Assembly (NCBI GenBank): GCA_910587465.1
Contig: CAJUMS010000106.1
Location: 1-8,113 of the forward strand
DNA length: 8,113 bases
Origin: an uncultured Oscillospiraceae bacterium
GTDB taxonomy: Bacteria > Bacillota > Clostridia > Oscillospirales > Ruminococcaceae
Direction of reading: 5' to 3'
In this document: piece by piece, positions 1 to 5,662 of the stretch
Numbering within the stretch: the stretch's first letter is position 1
Layout of the letters: every line of letters starts with the position of its first letter
The notes under the pieces: generated by a model
What the model was told of the DNA's origin: nothing
The model's input: the letters and a program-made list of their open reading frames with translations, nothing else
Database searches by the model: none
Made by a program: the position numbers and the translations under genes

Positions 1-2
1 GA

Positions 3-542
3 CTCTGTTATTTTGGGCAGCGGATTTCTGCTGCTTTGTGCGGTGTTGCCCTAAAACGAAACAGTATAAATATCTGCCGGATAGTTTATCGCACTTCCCG
101 TCCGAAAACAGATAAGCAAGCTCAAGCGCTTGTAATCCAGGAGTGCGAGGAAGCGCGTGAAATTCCTGTTCCGAGTGTGCTTACGGCGGAATTAAGCAAG
201 CTACACAGCAAAAAAGCTGAGCATTATGCTTTCAGCGGTAAGGAAACTCCGTATGAGCCTAGAATAGCCCTCACTCATTTAAAAAAATTTCTCGCAAGAT
301 GTGGAGTTCATGATGTAAGTTTCAATGAATTACGTGATAATTTCATACAAAATTGCATTAACAATGGCTGTGACATAATGATGACTGCAAAGCTATTAGG
401 CACTAACAGCTTGAACAAGCTGCTTAAGGACTTCGATTGGGGCGAGGTGCCATTTGATAAGACAGCTGAATTTGTAGAAATGATGGGTGGCAGGCTTATT
501 GGTACAGGAAATGTACAAGCAAAATCATCCAACGAGTGTTAA
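3..542 (+). CDS. Tyrosine recombinase (phage/ICE integrase family), 5'-partial, catalytic residues degenerate
   Basis: The frame is open from the left edge, so the gene starts outside the window; the TTG at 36 is not needed as a start. The visible 179 residues match the C-terminal catalytic domain of tyrosine recombinases. GQRISAAL (codons 15-38) fits the Arg-I motif, PKT near codon 102 the beta-hairpin Lys region, and REIPVP the segment after it. NELR (324-335) stands where HxLR is expected, LGT (396-404) where LGH is expected, and LLKDFDW where the active-site Tyr motif (e.g. TLDIYSH) is expected. Arg-I and Arg-II therefore remain, but His is Asn (324-326), the second His is Thr (402-404), and Tyr is Phe (432-434). 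Spacing between these positions matches active relatives, which argues for substitution rather than misalignment. Strand cleavage should be impossible. It may be a decaying integrase from an old mobile element or a DNA-binding derivative. Family assignment comes from motif recall. Confidence 0.7.
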   Translation, partial: LCYFGQRISAALCGVALKRNSINICRIVYRTSRPKTDKQAQALVIQECEEAREIPVPSVLTAELSKLHSKKAEHYAFSGKETPYEPRIALTHLKKFLARCGVHDVSFNELRDNFIQNCINNGCDIMMTAKLLGTNSLNKLLKDFDWGEVPFDKTAEFVEMMGGRLIGTGNVQAKSSNEC

Positions 543-551
543 GTTAATGCA

Positions 552-647
552 ATGAAATACATCAGTCACGATGTTGCAACGCCGATATACTTTGTTTCCG
601 TTATCAATCCATTGCTGATTGATAACTGCGGTACAAACCGCGTGTAA
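552..647 (+). CDS. Possible 31-codon small ORF
   Basis: An ATG-started frame of 31 codons ends in TAA at 645-647, just after the recombinase gene. It begins MKYISHDVATPIYF and ends with DNCGTNRV. No good ribosome-binding site precedes it (the upstream bases are AAGTTAATGCA), and its 3' half overlaps the two hairpins at 600-641. I do not recognise the product; it is more likely chance or a remnant than a gene. Confidence 0.12.
   Translation: MKYISHDVATPIYFVSVINPLLIDNCGTNRV
600..641. repeat. Two adjacent perfect hairpins
   Basis: GTTATCAATC (600-609) and GATTGATAAC (617-626) form a perfect 10-bp stem with a 7-base loop. One base later, GCGGT (628-632) and ACCGC (637-641) form a second 5-bp stem with a 4-base loop. 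No T-tract follows, so this is not a typical intrinsic terminator. Lying just after a recombinase gene, it could be part of an element end or attachment site, or an RNA structure in the recombinase 3' region. Confidence 0.45.
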
Positions 648-781
648 GAAAAGTCAAAACCGATAAAAAGGACGCGTTAAAATCGCGAATTGCCCCCTTA
701 ATAATGGCTTGAATTATGCGAATTCATTCCTGATGAGGACAAGCGCAAGACGCAAAAGATTTTCACGGGTATACTCAGTAC

Positions 782-820
782 AAAAAGAAAGGCTGCACAA
801 ATCACTGCGCAGCCTTTTTA
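782..820 (-). terminator. Intrinsic terminator of pckG, possibly bidirectional
   Basis: AAAGGCTGC (788-796) pairs with GCAGCCTTT (809-817) around a 12-base loop. Read on the minus strand, the stem is followed by a T-rich tract (complement of 782-790), beginning about 20 bases after the pckG stop. The plus strand also has a short T run after the stem (815-819), so it may stop transcription arriving from the left as well. Confidence 0.85.
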
Positions 821-837
821 ATGTTGCTTTTGAAAAA

Positions 838-2637
838 TTAACCGAGCTTCTTCTCAATCATGTCAAGCTGAGCCTTAAGCTCCGCAGGAACCTTACCGCC
901 CTTAGCCTCGATATCCTCCGCATAGTAACGGCGCATCTCGGCAATCTCCTTGGTCCAGAGGTCCTTATCAACAGCGAGGAGTTTGGTCATGATCTCGGGA
1001 GTTACCTCGTCCTCGATACCCTTAATGTTGATGTCCTCAGCCTTAGGCAGATACCCGATAGGAGTTTCAACGGCGTCAACAGTGCCCTCGCAGCGCTTGA
1101 TGATCCAGTCAAGAACGCGCATATTGTCACCGAATCCCGGCCAGATGAAGTGCCCCTCCTCGTCCTGCTTGAACCAGTTTACATTAAAGATCTTCGGAGC
1201 GTTTTCGCCGAGTTTCTTGCCCATATCGATCCAGTGCTGCCAGTAATCGCCTACATTGTAACCGATAAAGGGCTTCATAGCCATAGGATCGTGACGGAGC
1301 ACGCCTACCGCGCCGGTAGCCGCAGCAGTAGTCTCGGAGGAAACAGCCGAGCCAACATATGTGCCGTGGTTCCAGTCAAACGACTGATATACCAACGGAG
1401 TTGTGGAAGCACGGCGTCCGCCAAAGATGATAGCCGAAACGGGAACTCCCTGCGGATTGTTGAACTCGGAGCTGAGACACGGGCAGTTTACTGCGGGTGC
1501 CGTGAAACGAGAGTTCGGATGAGCGAGCTTTTCACCGCCCGCGGTGAACTCCTTGCCGTTTACCTTAGCGCCCTTCCACTCTTCGGCGTTCTCAGGCGGG
1601 TTCTTATCGAGGCCCTCCCACCAAACGGTTCTGTCCTCAAGGTTGATAGCAACGTTGGTGAAGATTGCGTTCTTCTTGGTGCACTCGAGTGCGTTAAAGT
1701 TGGACTTCTCATTAGTACCGGGAGCAACGCCAAAGAAACCGTTCTCGGGGTTGATAGCGTACAGCTTACCATCGGGACCCTGCTTCATCCAAGCGATATC
1801 GTCACCGACTGTAAATACCTCATAACCTGCATCCTTGTAAACAGCGGGAGGAATAAGCATTGCGAGATTGGTCTTGCCGCAAGCGGACGGGAACGCAGCG
1901 GTGATATACTTGATATCGCCATCGGGCTTCTTAACGCCCAAAATGAGCATATGCTCAGCCATCCAGCCCTCTTTCCAGCCCTGATAAGACGCGATACGCA
2001 AAGCGAAGCACTTCTTGCCGAGCAAAACGTTTCCGCCGTAAGCGGAGTTGATCGACCAGATCGTGTTGTCCTCGGGGAACTGAACGATATATCTGTTTTC
2101 GGGGTCAACGTCAGCCTTACTGTGCAGGCCGCGAACGAAGTCGTTGGAATCATCAGGCAGGTTCTTGAACGCCTGCTCGCCCATACGGGTCATGATATTC
2201 ATATTCAATACAACGTAAATGGAGTCGGTGATCTCAACGCCTACCTTAGCGATAGGCGAACCGATAGGACCCATCGAATACGGAATGATATACATGGTTC
2301 TGCCCTTCATTACACCGTCGTACATCGGGGTGAGCTTTGCGTACATCTCCTTGGGATCCATCCAGTTATTGGTAGGACCTGCGTTTTCCTTATTACGCGA
2401 GCAGATAAAAGTTCTGTCCTCTACGCGGGCAACGTCATTGGGCTTGGTTCTGTGATACAGACAGCCGGGGAACTTATCCTCATTGAGCTTCTGCATCTCG
2501 CCTGTGGACAGCGCCTCGTTGGTCAGCTCGTCAAGCTGTGCCTTAGAGCCGTCGATCCATACCACCTTATCGGGCTTGGTCAGTGCGGTCATCTCTTCAA
2601 TCCACTTTAACACATTGGGGTTTTTCGTCAGTGCCAT
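838..2637 (-). CDS. pckG: Phosphoenolpyruvate carboxykinase (GTP-dependent)
   Basis: Interconverts oxaloacetate + GTP and phosphoenolpyruvate + CO2 + GDP in the cytosol. The 599-residue length fits the GTP class (about 600-620), not the ATP class (about 530). Visible motifs are the substrate-binding SAYGGN (198-203) followed by GKK (207-209), AEHM with a probable Mn-ligand His229, and the class-specific P-loop AFPSACGKTNLAM (248-260) with its reactive Cys253. Further on come VGDDIAWM (277-284) with metal-binding Asp, GYNVGDYW (459-466), and FNVNWF (484-489). No key residue appears missing. AAGGAGAA lies 10 bases before the ATG. It is a single-gene unit with its own promoter and terminator. 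In fermenting Clostridia the enzyme can run toward oxaloacetate or replace pyruvate kinase through a malate shunt, as described for Acetivibrio (Clostridium) thermocellum; which direction applies here is not shown by the sequence. Confidence 0.97.
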   Translation of the reverse strand: MALTKNPNVLKWIEEMTALTKPDKVVWIDGSKAQLDELTNEALSTGEMQKLNEDKFPGCLYHRTKPNDVARVEDRTFICSRNKENAGPTNNWMDPKEMYAKLTPMYDGVMKGRTMYIIPYSMGPIGSPIAKVGVEITDSIYVVLNMNIMTRMGEQAFKNLPDDSNDFVRGLHSKADVDPENRYIVQFPEDNTIWSINSAYGGNVLLGKKCFALRIASYQGWKEGWMAEHMLILGVKKPDGDIKYITAAFPSACGKTNLAMLIPPAVYKDAGYEVFTVGDDIAWMKQGPDGKLYAINPENGFFGVAPGTNEKSNFNALECTKKNAIFTNVAINLEDRTVWWEGLDKNPPENAEEWKGAKVNGKEFTAGGEKLAHPNSRFTAPAVNCPCLSSEFNNPQGVPVSAIIFGGRRASTTPLVYQSFDWNHGTYVGSAVSSETTAAATGAVGVLRHDPMAMKPFIGYNVGDYWQHWIDMGKKLGENAPKIFNVNWFKQDEEGHFIWPGFGDNMRVLDWIIKRCEGTVDAVETPIGYLPKAEDINIKGIEDEVTPEIMTKLLAVDKDLWTKEIAEMRRYYAEDIEAKGGKVPAELKAQLDMIEKKLG

Positions 2638-2645
2638 AACAGTAA

Positions 2646-2654
2646 TTCTCCTTC
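2646..2654 (-). promoter_or_regulatory. Ribosome-binding site of pckG
   Basis: On the minus strand this reads GAAGGAGAA, a strong Shine-Dalgarno with the AGGAG core 10 bases from the ATG at 2637-2635. It supports that start. Confidence 0.8.
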
Positions 2655-2682
2655 AACACACATTATTTGAGAGCGTTACAAA

Positions 2683-2695
2683 TCGGCAGTGCCGA
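2683..2695. promoter_or_regulatory. Palindrome in the pckG leader, possible operator
   Basis: TCGGCA-G-TGCCGA is a perfect 6-bp inverted repeat around one base. It cannot form a hairpin with so short a loop, but it is the shape of a dimeric repressor site. It lies about 20-32 bases downstream of the predicted pckG start point, where a bound protein could block elongation. The regulator is unknown and chance cannot be excluded. Confidence 0.35.
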
Positions 2696-2721
2696 CAGAC
2701 AAAACTCTCTCCACAAATACC

Positions 2722-2750
2722 ATTATACACGATATTTTTCAAGTTGTCAA
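2722..2750 (-). promoter_or_regulatory. Consensus sigma-A promoter of pckG
   Basis: On the minus strand TTGACA (2750-2745) and TATAAT (2727-2722) are separated by exactly 17 bases, so both hexamers match consensus perfectly. The predicted start near 2715 gives a leader of about 78 bases. This implies strong expression unless something represses it. Confidence 0.85.
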
Positions 2751-2846
2751 GGAAATTTCTCAATTTTTGCAAATTTTTCACTTGAAATTATGGTAATAAT
2801 ATACAAACACAGATATGCTTATATATCAAAAACGGCATAGCAAAGA

Positions 2847-2872
2847 CGGAGCTCCGAGCATATGGAGCTCCG
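2847..2872 (-). terminator. Hairpin downstream of the surface-protein gene, terminator-like
   Basis: CGGAGCTCC (2847-2855) and GGAGCTCCG (2864-2872) form a perfect 9-bp GC-rich stem with an 8-base loop. It lies 26 bases after the stop of the minus-strand gene at 2899. The minus-strand tail is only weakly T-rich at first (GTCTTTGC) with a TTTTTG run further on, so termination may be partial. It would insulate that gene from pckG. Confidence 0.55.
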
Positions 2873-2898
2873 CCTGTTTGGAAATTAGGAAGATTTAT

Positions 2899-3696
2899 TT
2901 ATTTTTTCTTGCGTGTCACAATAACGGCTCCCGCCGCGAGTACGGCAGTGCCAACAACCGCGGCTATGCCCGCCGTGCCCGTATCGACGTTGCTCGGCTG
3001 AGACGCGGTCGGCTCGGAGCTGACGGGCTCGCTTGCGGCAGGCTCGGAAACGGGCTCGGAGCTTGCGGGTTCGGAAGATGTCGGCTCGCTTGCGGGATCG
3101 GAGCTTGTCGGCTCGAATGTATCTGTTTTACTTATTTCCTGCCATGTAGCCGTAACCTTTTCAACATAATCCATGTCAACGGTTTGGCCGTTGCTGGAAT
3201 AGTAAGAAAAGTTGCTGCCCGTGATGTTATAATCGGCATCGTAGTCATAATAACCCGCAGCTACAGCAGAAACCACAGCATTTTCAAAACCCATGAATTG
3301 TGTAAGATACTGATCGTGGGCGGGGAATTCTACCAAAAAGCCCAATTCACCGTTAAAGCCTTCAAAGCTTAACAAATTACAGTTTAATTCTTCAAGCATT
3401 GTTCCGCCGGCATCCATAACTTGGCATATCGTTTCGTTGTTTCTGTTAAACACTTGAAAGCCCAACTGATAAATGCTGACTAATCCGTCTTTCTCAAAAT
3501 TAACTGCAACCGCCGCAACAGGACGCTGACTAGTGTCATTGGAAATTTCCTCGGGCAATCCCACGATACGCAGGTAATATTTGCCGTCGTTGCCGTTTAC
3601 TCCGCTCACCTTATACTCCGCCGAAGCCGTCACCGCCATGCTTGTCATTACCGCTGCCGCTACAAGGCAAGCAACGGTTTTCTTAAAAATGTTCAT
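2899..3696 (-). CDS. Secreted protein with Ser/Pro/Glu stalk and probable sortase-type C-terminal anchor
   Basis: 265 residues. Residues 1-26 form a Sec signal peptide: MNIFKK, a hydrophobic core, then ASA before Glu27 as a likely cleavage site. Residues 27-190 form an unrecognised globular region rich in aromatic and acidic residues, with two cysteines (91 and 106) that could pair outside the cell. Residues 195-235 are a low-complexity stalk of repeated SEP, EPAS and EPTSS units. The end is NVDTG (236-240), a hydrophobic segment (242-260) and RKKK. This is the layout of a wall-sorting signal, with NVDTG replacing LPxTG; NPxTG-like variants are common in ruminococci from memory. If no sortase acts on it, the segment would simply anchor it in the membrane. 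AAGGAGAA lies 7 bases before the ATG. It is divergent from the XRE regulator and probably under its control. Ligand and role are unknown. Confidence 0.8.
   Translation of the reverse strand: MNIFKKTVACLVAAAVMTSMAVTASAEYKVSGVNGNDGKYYLRIVGLPEEISNDTSQRPVAAVAVNFEKDGLVSIYQLGFQVFNRNNETICQVMDAGGTMLEELNCNLLSFEGFNGELGFLVEFPAHDQYLTQFMGFENAVVSAVAAGYYDYDADYNITGSNFSYYSSNGQTVDMDYVEKVTATWQEISKTDTFEPTSSDPASEPTSSEPASSEPVSEPAASEPVSSEPTASQPSNVDTGTAGIAAVVGTAVLAAGAVIVTRKKK
2992..3114 (-). repeat. Degenerate repeats encoding the Ser/Pro/Glu stalk
   Basis: This part of the surface-protein gene encodes about 41 residues made almost entirely of Ser, Pro, Glu, Ala and Thr, with SEP recurring every 4-7 residues. The plus strand shows recurring GGCTCG/GGCTCGGA units. 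Such spacers lift a domain away from the wall and often vary in length between strains. Confidence 0.7.
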
Positions 3697-3747
3697 AATT
3701 TTTCTCCTTTGTTTTACATTTTGTCCGCCAAATGGGCGATAATATAC

Positions 3748-3765
3748 TTAGACCATATGGTCTAA
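3748..3765. promoter_or_regulatory. Operator O1, perfect 18-bp palindrome
   Basis: TTAGACCATATGGTCTAA is fully self-complementary. It covers the predicted start point (about 3763) of the minus-strand surface-protein gene, so a bound repressor would block that promoter. The same half-site, TAGACCA, recurs at 3783 and 3797, pointing to one regulator. Confidence 0.75.
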
Positions 3766-3769
3766 TTAT

Positions 3770-3798
3770 ATTTTACCACATATAGACCAAATTGTCAA
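3770..3798 (-). promoter_or_regulatory. Promoter of the surface-protein gene
   Basis: On the minus strand TTGACA (3798-3793) and TAAAAT (3775-3770) are 17 bases apart. A TATAAT follows immediately but at 22 bases, so TAAAAT is preferred. O2 overlaps the -35 and O1 the start point. Confidence 0.7.
3783..3798. promoter_or_regulatory. Operator O2, imperfect copy
   Basis: TAGACCAAATTGTCAA has one good half-site (TAGACCA) and a poor second half. It overlaps the shared -35 region of the two divergent promoters, and its centre is about 14 bp from that of O3. It may bind only with help from O3. Confidence 0.5.
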
Positions 3799-3820
3799 GA
3801 CCATTTGGTCTATTTATCTT
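3792..3820 (+). promoter_or_regulatory. Promoter of the XRE regulator gene
   Basis: TTGTCA (3792-3797) and TATCTT (3815-3820) are 17 bases apart. The -35 uses the same bases as the -35 of the opposing promoter, so the two should compete for polymerase. The leader would be only about 17 bases, just enough for the GGAGGTG ribosome site at 3832-3838. Confidence 0.5.
3798..3812. promoter_or_regulatory. Operator O3, near-perfect copy
   Basis: AGACCATTTGGTCT plus a flanking A matches O1 except at the centre. It lies between the -35 and -10 of the predicted plus-strand promoter of the XRE gene, a position suited to autorepression. Confidence 0.7.
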
Positions 3821-3843
3821 AAAATATTTTTGGAGGTGTAAGA

Positions 3844-4176
3844 ATGAACAGATTAAAAGAATTACGCGACTTTCACGCTTTAACCCGAGAACAATGTGCG
3901 AAAATCGCCTATATCTCCGCAAAAACCTATGAGCGTTACGAAAAAGGCGAGCGAATTTTGCCGCTCGATACCGCGATCTATTACGCCAAATTCTACAAGG
4001 TAAGTCTTGACTACCTTTCGGGTCTCACGAACGAACCCTTTCCCCCGAACGGACGAAAAGCCGAACCGACCGACGACACGGACAAAATAGACCCGCAGCT
4101 GCTGTTCGCGATAAAGCGCATTCCCGAAAGGCAACAGAAGCTCTTGGCGGGATTTCTGAATTCCATTGTAAAATAA
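3844..4176 (+). CDS. XRE (Cro/C1-type) helix-turn-helix transcriptional regulator
   Basis: 110 residues. Residues 1-60 form a typical lambda-repressor-like HTH: MNRLKELRDFHALTREQCAKI, then SAKTYERYEKGERILPLDTA as the recognition-helix region, closing with VSLDYLSGLTNEP, a common end of this domain. Residues 66-82 are a polar linker (NPGRKAEPTDDTDK-like), and 83-110 an amphipathic helix (LLFAIKRIPERQQKLLAGFL) that could mediate dimerisation. There is no peptidase or ligand domain, so it is a simple small repressor or activator. GGAGGTG lies 5-6 bases before the ATG. Its own promoter and the divergent surface-protein promoter both overlap TAGACCA palindromes, so it probably controls both; that link is inferred from layout. 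A terminator starts right after the stop. Confidence 0.9.
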   Translation: MNRLKELRDFHALTREQCAKIAYISAKTYERYEKGERILPLDTAIYYAKFYKVSLDYLSGLTNEPFPPNGRKAEPTDDTDKIDPQLLFAIKRIPERQQKLLAGFLNSIVK

Positions 4177-4206
4177 AAGCACTCCGCGAACCGCAGAGTG
4201 TTTTTG
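4177..4206 (+). terminator. Intrinsic terminator of the XRE gene
   Basis: CACTC and GCG (4180-4188) pair with CGC and GAGTG (4192-4200) around a 3-base loop with one C/A mismatch, followed by TTTTTGT. The A-rich 5' side also pairs with the T-tract. It begins directly after the TAA. Confidence 0.85.
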
Positions 4207-4220
4207 TATTTATCGGATAA

Positions 4221-4258
4221 AACATTATGCCCCCGCGTTTCCGTGGGGGCATAATGTT
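4221..4258. repeat. Long hairpin, 17-bp stem with GAAA loop on the minus strand
   Basis: AACATTATGCCCCCGCG (4221-4237) pairs with 4242-4258 over all 17 positions, with a single G-T wobble, leaving a 4-base loop. On the minus strand the loop is GAAA, a stable GNRA tetraloop, and the stem is followed by TTTTATC. It could therefore terminate the minus-strand operon ending at 4412, although it lies about 150 bases downstream. It could also be a copy of a dispersed palindromic element. The plus strand lacks a T-tract after the stem. Confidence 0.8.
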
Positions 4259-4411
4259 GGTTTGGTTGGTAATTATATGAAAAGGGTGGTTAGCAATTTT
4301 AATGCACAACCTGTGCTTTATGCTACATATTTTAACAGTTATGTATGATATTTGTAAGTTGCTTTCGTGAAAGATAAGTGAAAATTTTATGCGCATATGA
4401 GGTATAAAACA
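4259..4411. other. AT-rich spacer, no gene seen
   Basis: About 150 bases between the long hairpin and the stop of the minus-strand operon. No reading frame of note and no clear terminator directly after the 233-residue gene were found. It would be the 3' untranslated region if the hairpin at 4221-4258 is the real terminator. Confidence 0.4.
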
Positions 4412-5113
4412 TCAGCCGAGAGAAATATTCGTTGTTCTGTACAGTCCGCCCGCTTGCTCAAAGGCAATGTTGAGCAACAAGCCGTTTTTTTCGGCGGTTA
4501 TGCGGTTTGGCTCGACATTAAAATTGTAGCCGTTCATATACAGCATTCCCGCCGCGAGCAGCTTATGGTCGCAGTAGAACGCACCGAGCACCTCCATAAA
4601 CTGCTTTACCAAGACGTCGAGCAACATAGGCGCGAAAATCTCGTCGGGCAGCTCGTTGACCTGCACGAACAGCGCTCCGCCGTCATACGGGCAGCGGTAG
4701 TAGCAGGCGTTCTTTTCGGCGGCGCAGACGGTCACCATTGAGAGATTGTGACCGTTGTGAAGCTCGTCCAGCTCAAATTTTGCGGTCGTGAACTCGGCGC
4801 AGTACCCGAGAGTGCGCTTGGCACGTCGTGACGGTGCGGAAGCATTCTCGGGAAGACCGCTTTCGGTATGCGCCCACCCCCACAGCCATGTACCGCCGAT
4901 CTCGCTTTCCGTACCGATTATTCCACACGGAAACTCGCGTTCGCCGAATTTGATCATGCCATGCATCGGGTTGACGTTCCAACCGTCGCTGCCAATCACC
5001 GCGCCGAACGCGTTCTGCCGTGCTATCGCCGCGCCTGCGGACAGCGACAGCAGACTTAAAAAGTCGCTTTTATCGAAATCCACGGGGGTCGTAATAATAG
5101 TTCTTTTTTCCAT
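4412..5113 (-). CDS. DUF6882-like protein of unknown function
   Basis: 233 residues, no signal peptide or membrane segment, so probably cytosolic. The central part FGEREFPCGIIGTESEIGGT followed by WLWGWAH (76-82) resembles the core of DUF6882 proteins, where a small beta-structured block ends in a Trp-rich WLW-W motif; this match is from memory and unconfirmed. The second half has several cysteines (130, 137, 141, 181) without clear metal-site spacing, and an NLSMVTVCAAEKNACYYR strand-like stretch. It starts 8 bases after the upstream 113-residue gene ends; its ribosome site (GAGGTGG) overlaps that gene's stop codon, so the two are probably translationally coupled. The plus-strand frames opposite are shadows. 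Function unknown. Confidence 0.75.
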   Translation of the reverse strand: MEKRTIITTPVDFDKSDFLSLLSLSAGAAIARQNAFGAVIGSDGWNVNPMHGMIKFGEREFPCGIIGTESEIGGTWLWGWAHTESGLPENASAPSRRAKRTLGYCAEFTTAKFELDELHNGHNLSMVTVCAAEKNACYYRCPYDGGALFVQVNELPDEIFAPMLLDVLVKQFMEVLGAFYCDHKLLAAGMLYMNGYNFNVEPNRITAEKNGLLLNIAFEQAGGLYRTTNISLG

Positions 5114-5121
5114 ATTCCACC

Positions 5122-5463
5122 TCAGATGTTTTGTCCGAACTTGCGCAGAATGTCGCGCATCAAGTCCTTATCGACCTTCCACAGCTTTGTTTTGCCGCGA
5201 GGCAGGTCGTCCACTCGGTACTCAAATCGCAGATAGATCTCACTGTAATCCTCTTTGTAATAGAAAATACACAGCAGATATTTTTCCTTTGTCGCGTAAT
5301 AGTTGACGGGAGCATAGTCTAACGCGGAGCGCAGATCGTCATCCATTGCAGTTTCGACTTGCTTTAACGGCACCGGTTCAAACTGCACCTTCTTAGTAAG
5401 CGGCAGACTCTCGGCGCGTTTAGCCTCTTCGGATCTTATATTTTTTTTGAATAGTCCGAACAT
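5122..5463 (-). CDS. Small conserved-looking protein of unknown function, first gene of operon
   Basis: 113 residues starting MFGLFKKN, a beginning seen in many short Firmicute hypothetical proteins. There is no signal peptide. The first 45 residues are polar and lysine-rich; residues 52-90 alternate aromatic and charged residues (NYYATKEKYLLCIFYYKEDYSEIYLRFEY), suggesting beta strands. The end (DKDLMRDILRKFGQNI) looks helical. AAAGGAA lies before the ATG at 5463-5461. It is followed at 8 bases by the DUF6882-like gene, so the two products may act together. I do not recognise the family. Confidence 0.7.
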   Translation of the reverse strand: MFGLFKKNIRSEEAKRAESLPLTKKVQFEPVPLKQVETAMDDDLRSALDYAPVNYYATKEKYLLCIFYYKEDYSEIYLRFEYRVDDLPRGKTKLWKVDKDLMRDILRKFGQNI

Positions 5464-5584
5464 AATGAATTCCTTTCATGACCTTGTAAATCAGAATTTA
5501 TGTGAACAACTAAATAATTTAACTCTCGTCAATGCTTGAAGGTTATTAAGCTAAACAATAATTTGTTTTAACATTACCTTAATA

Positions 5585-5613
5585 ATTATAACATAATTAC
5601 AGATATTTTGCAA
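5585..5613 (-). promoter_or_regulatory. Probable promoter of the two-gene minus operon
   Basis: On the minus strand TTGCAA (5613-5608) and TATAAT (5590-5585) are 17 bases apart. The predicted start near 5578 leaves a leader of about 115 bases. That leader contains a nested inverted repeat: TTATTAAG (5543-5550) with CTTAATAA (5578-5585) enclosing AAACAA (5553-5558) with TTGTTT (5563-5568). Confidence 0.5.
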
Positions 5614-5662
5614 TATTTTTATATAAAATCCCGTAAAATCATTTATTGACTGCTGTATAAAA

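Larger units (their letters stand above)
543..787. other. Gene-poor interval between the recombinase and pckG terminator
   Basis: About 245 bases without a convincing gene. It holds the two hairpins at 600-641 and, from 705, a stretch reading in one plus frame as WLELCEFIPDEDKRKTQKIF and onward to a stop at 818-820. That stretch looks protein-like but has no start codon (a stop lies at 702-704), so it may be the tail of a decayed gene. No promoter or RNA gene is evident. Confidence 0.4.

Noticed and set aside
709..2610. 633-codon open frame on the plus strand opposite pckG
   Set aside because: It lies antisense to an unmistakable PEP carboxykinase, has a TTG start without a ribosome site, and its product has no domain I recognise. 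Long antisense frames arise from codon bias.
2992..3114. Recurrent GGCTCG units considered as a CRISPR-like or satellite array
   Set aside because: They are short, irregular and in frame with the Ser/Pro/Glu stalk; there are no unique spacers of constant length.
2815..3372. 185-codon plus-strand frame opposite the surface-protein gene
   Set aside because: Its Arg/Gly/Leu-rich part is the reverse complement of the SEP-repeat stalk; no ribosome site; the minus frame has signal peptide, anchor, promoter and ribosome site.
4179..4201. GCACTC..GAGTG after the XRE gene, resembling a second CIRCE
   Set aside because: The spacer is 11 instead of 9 bases, the outer TTA/TAA bases are missing, and a T-tract follows directly: it is a terminator.
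4397..5306. Plus-strand frames of 114 and 172 codons opposite the DUF6882-like operon
   Set aside because: No ribosome sites, and the minus-strand frames have good starts and coupled spacing.
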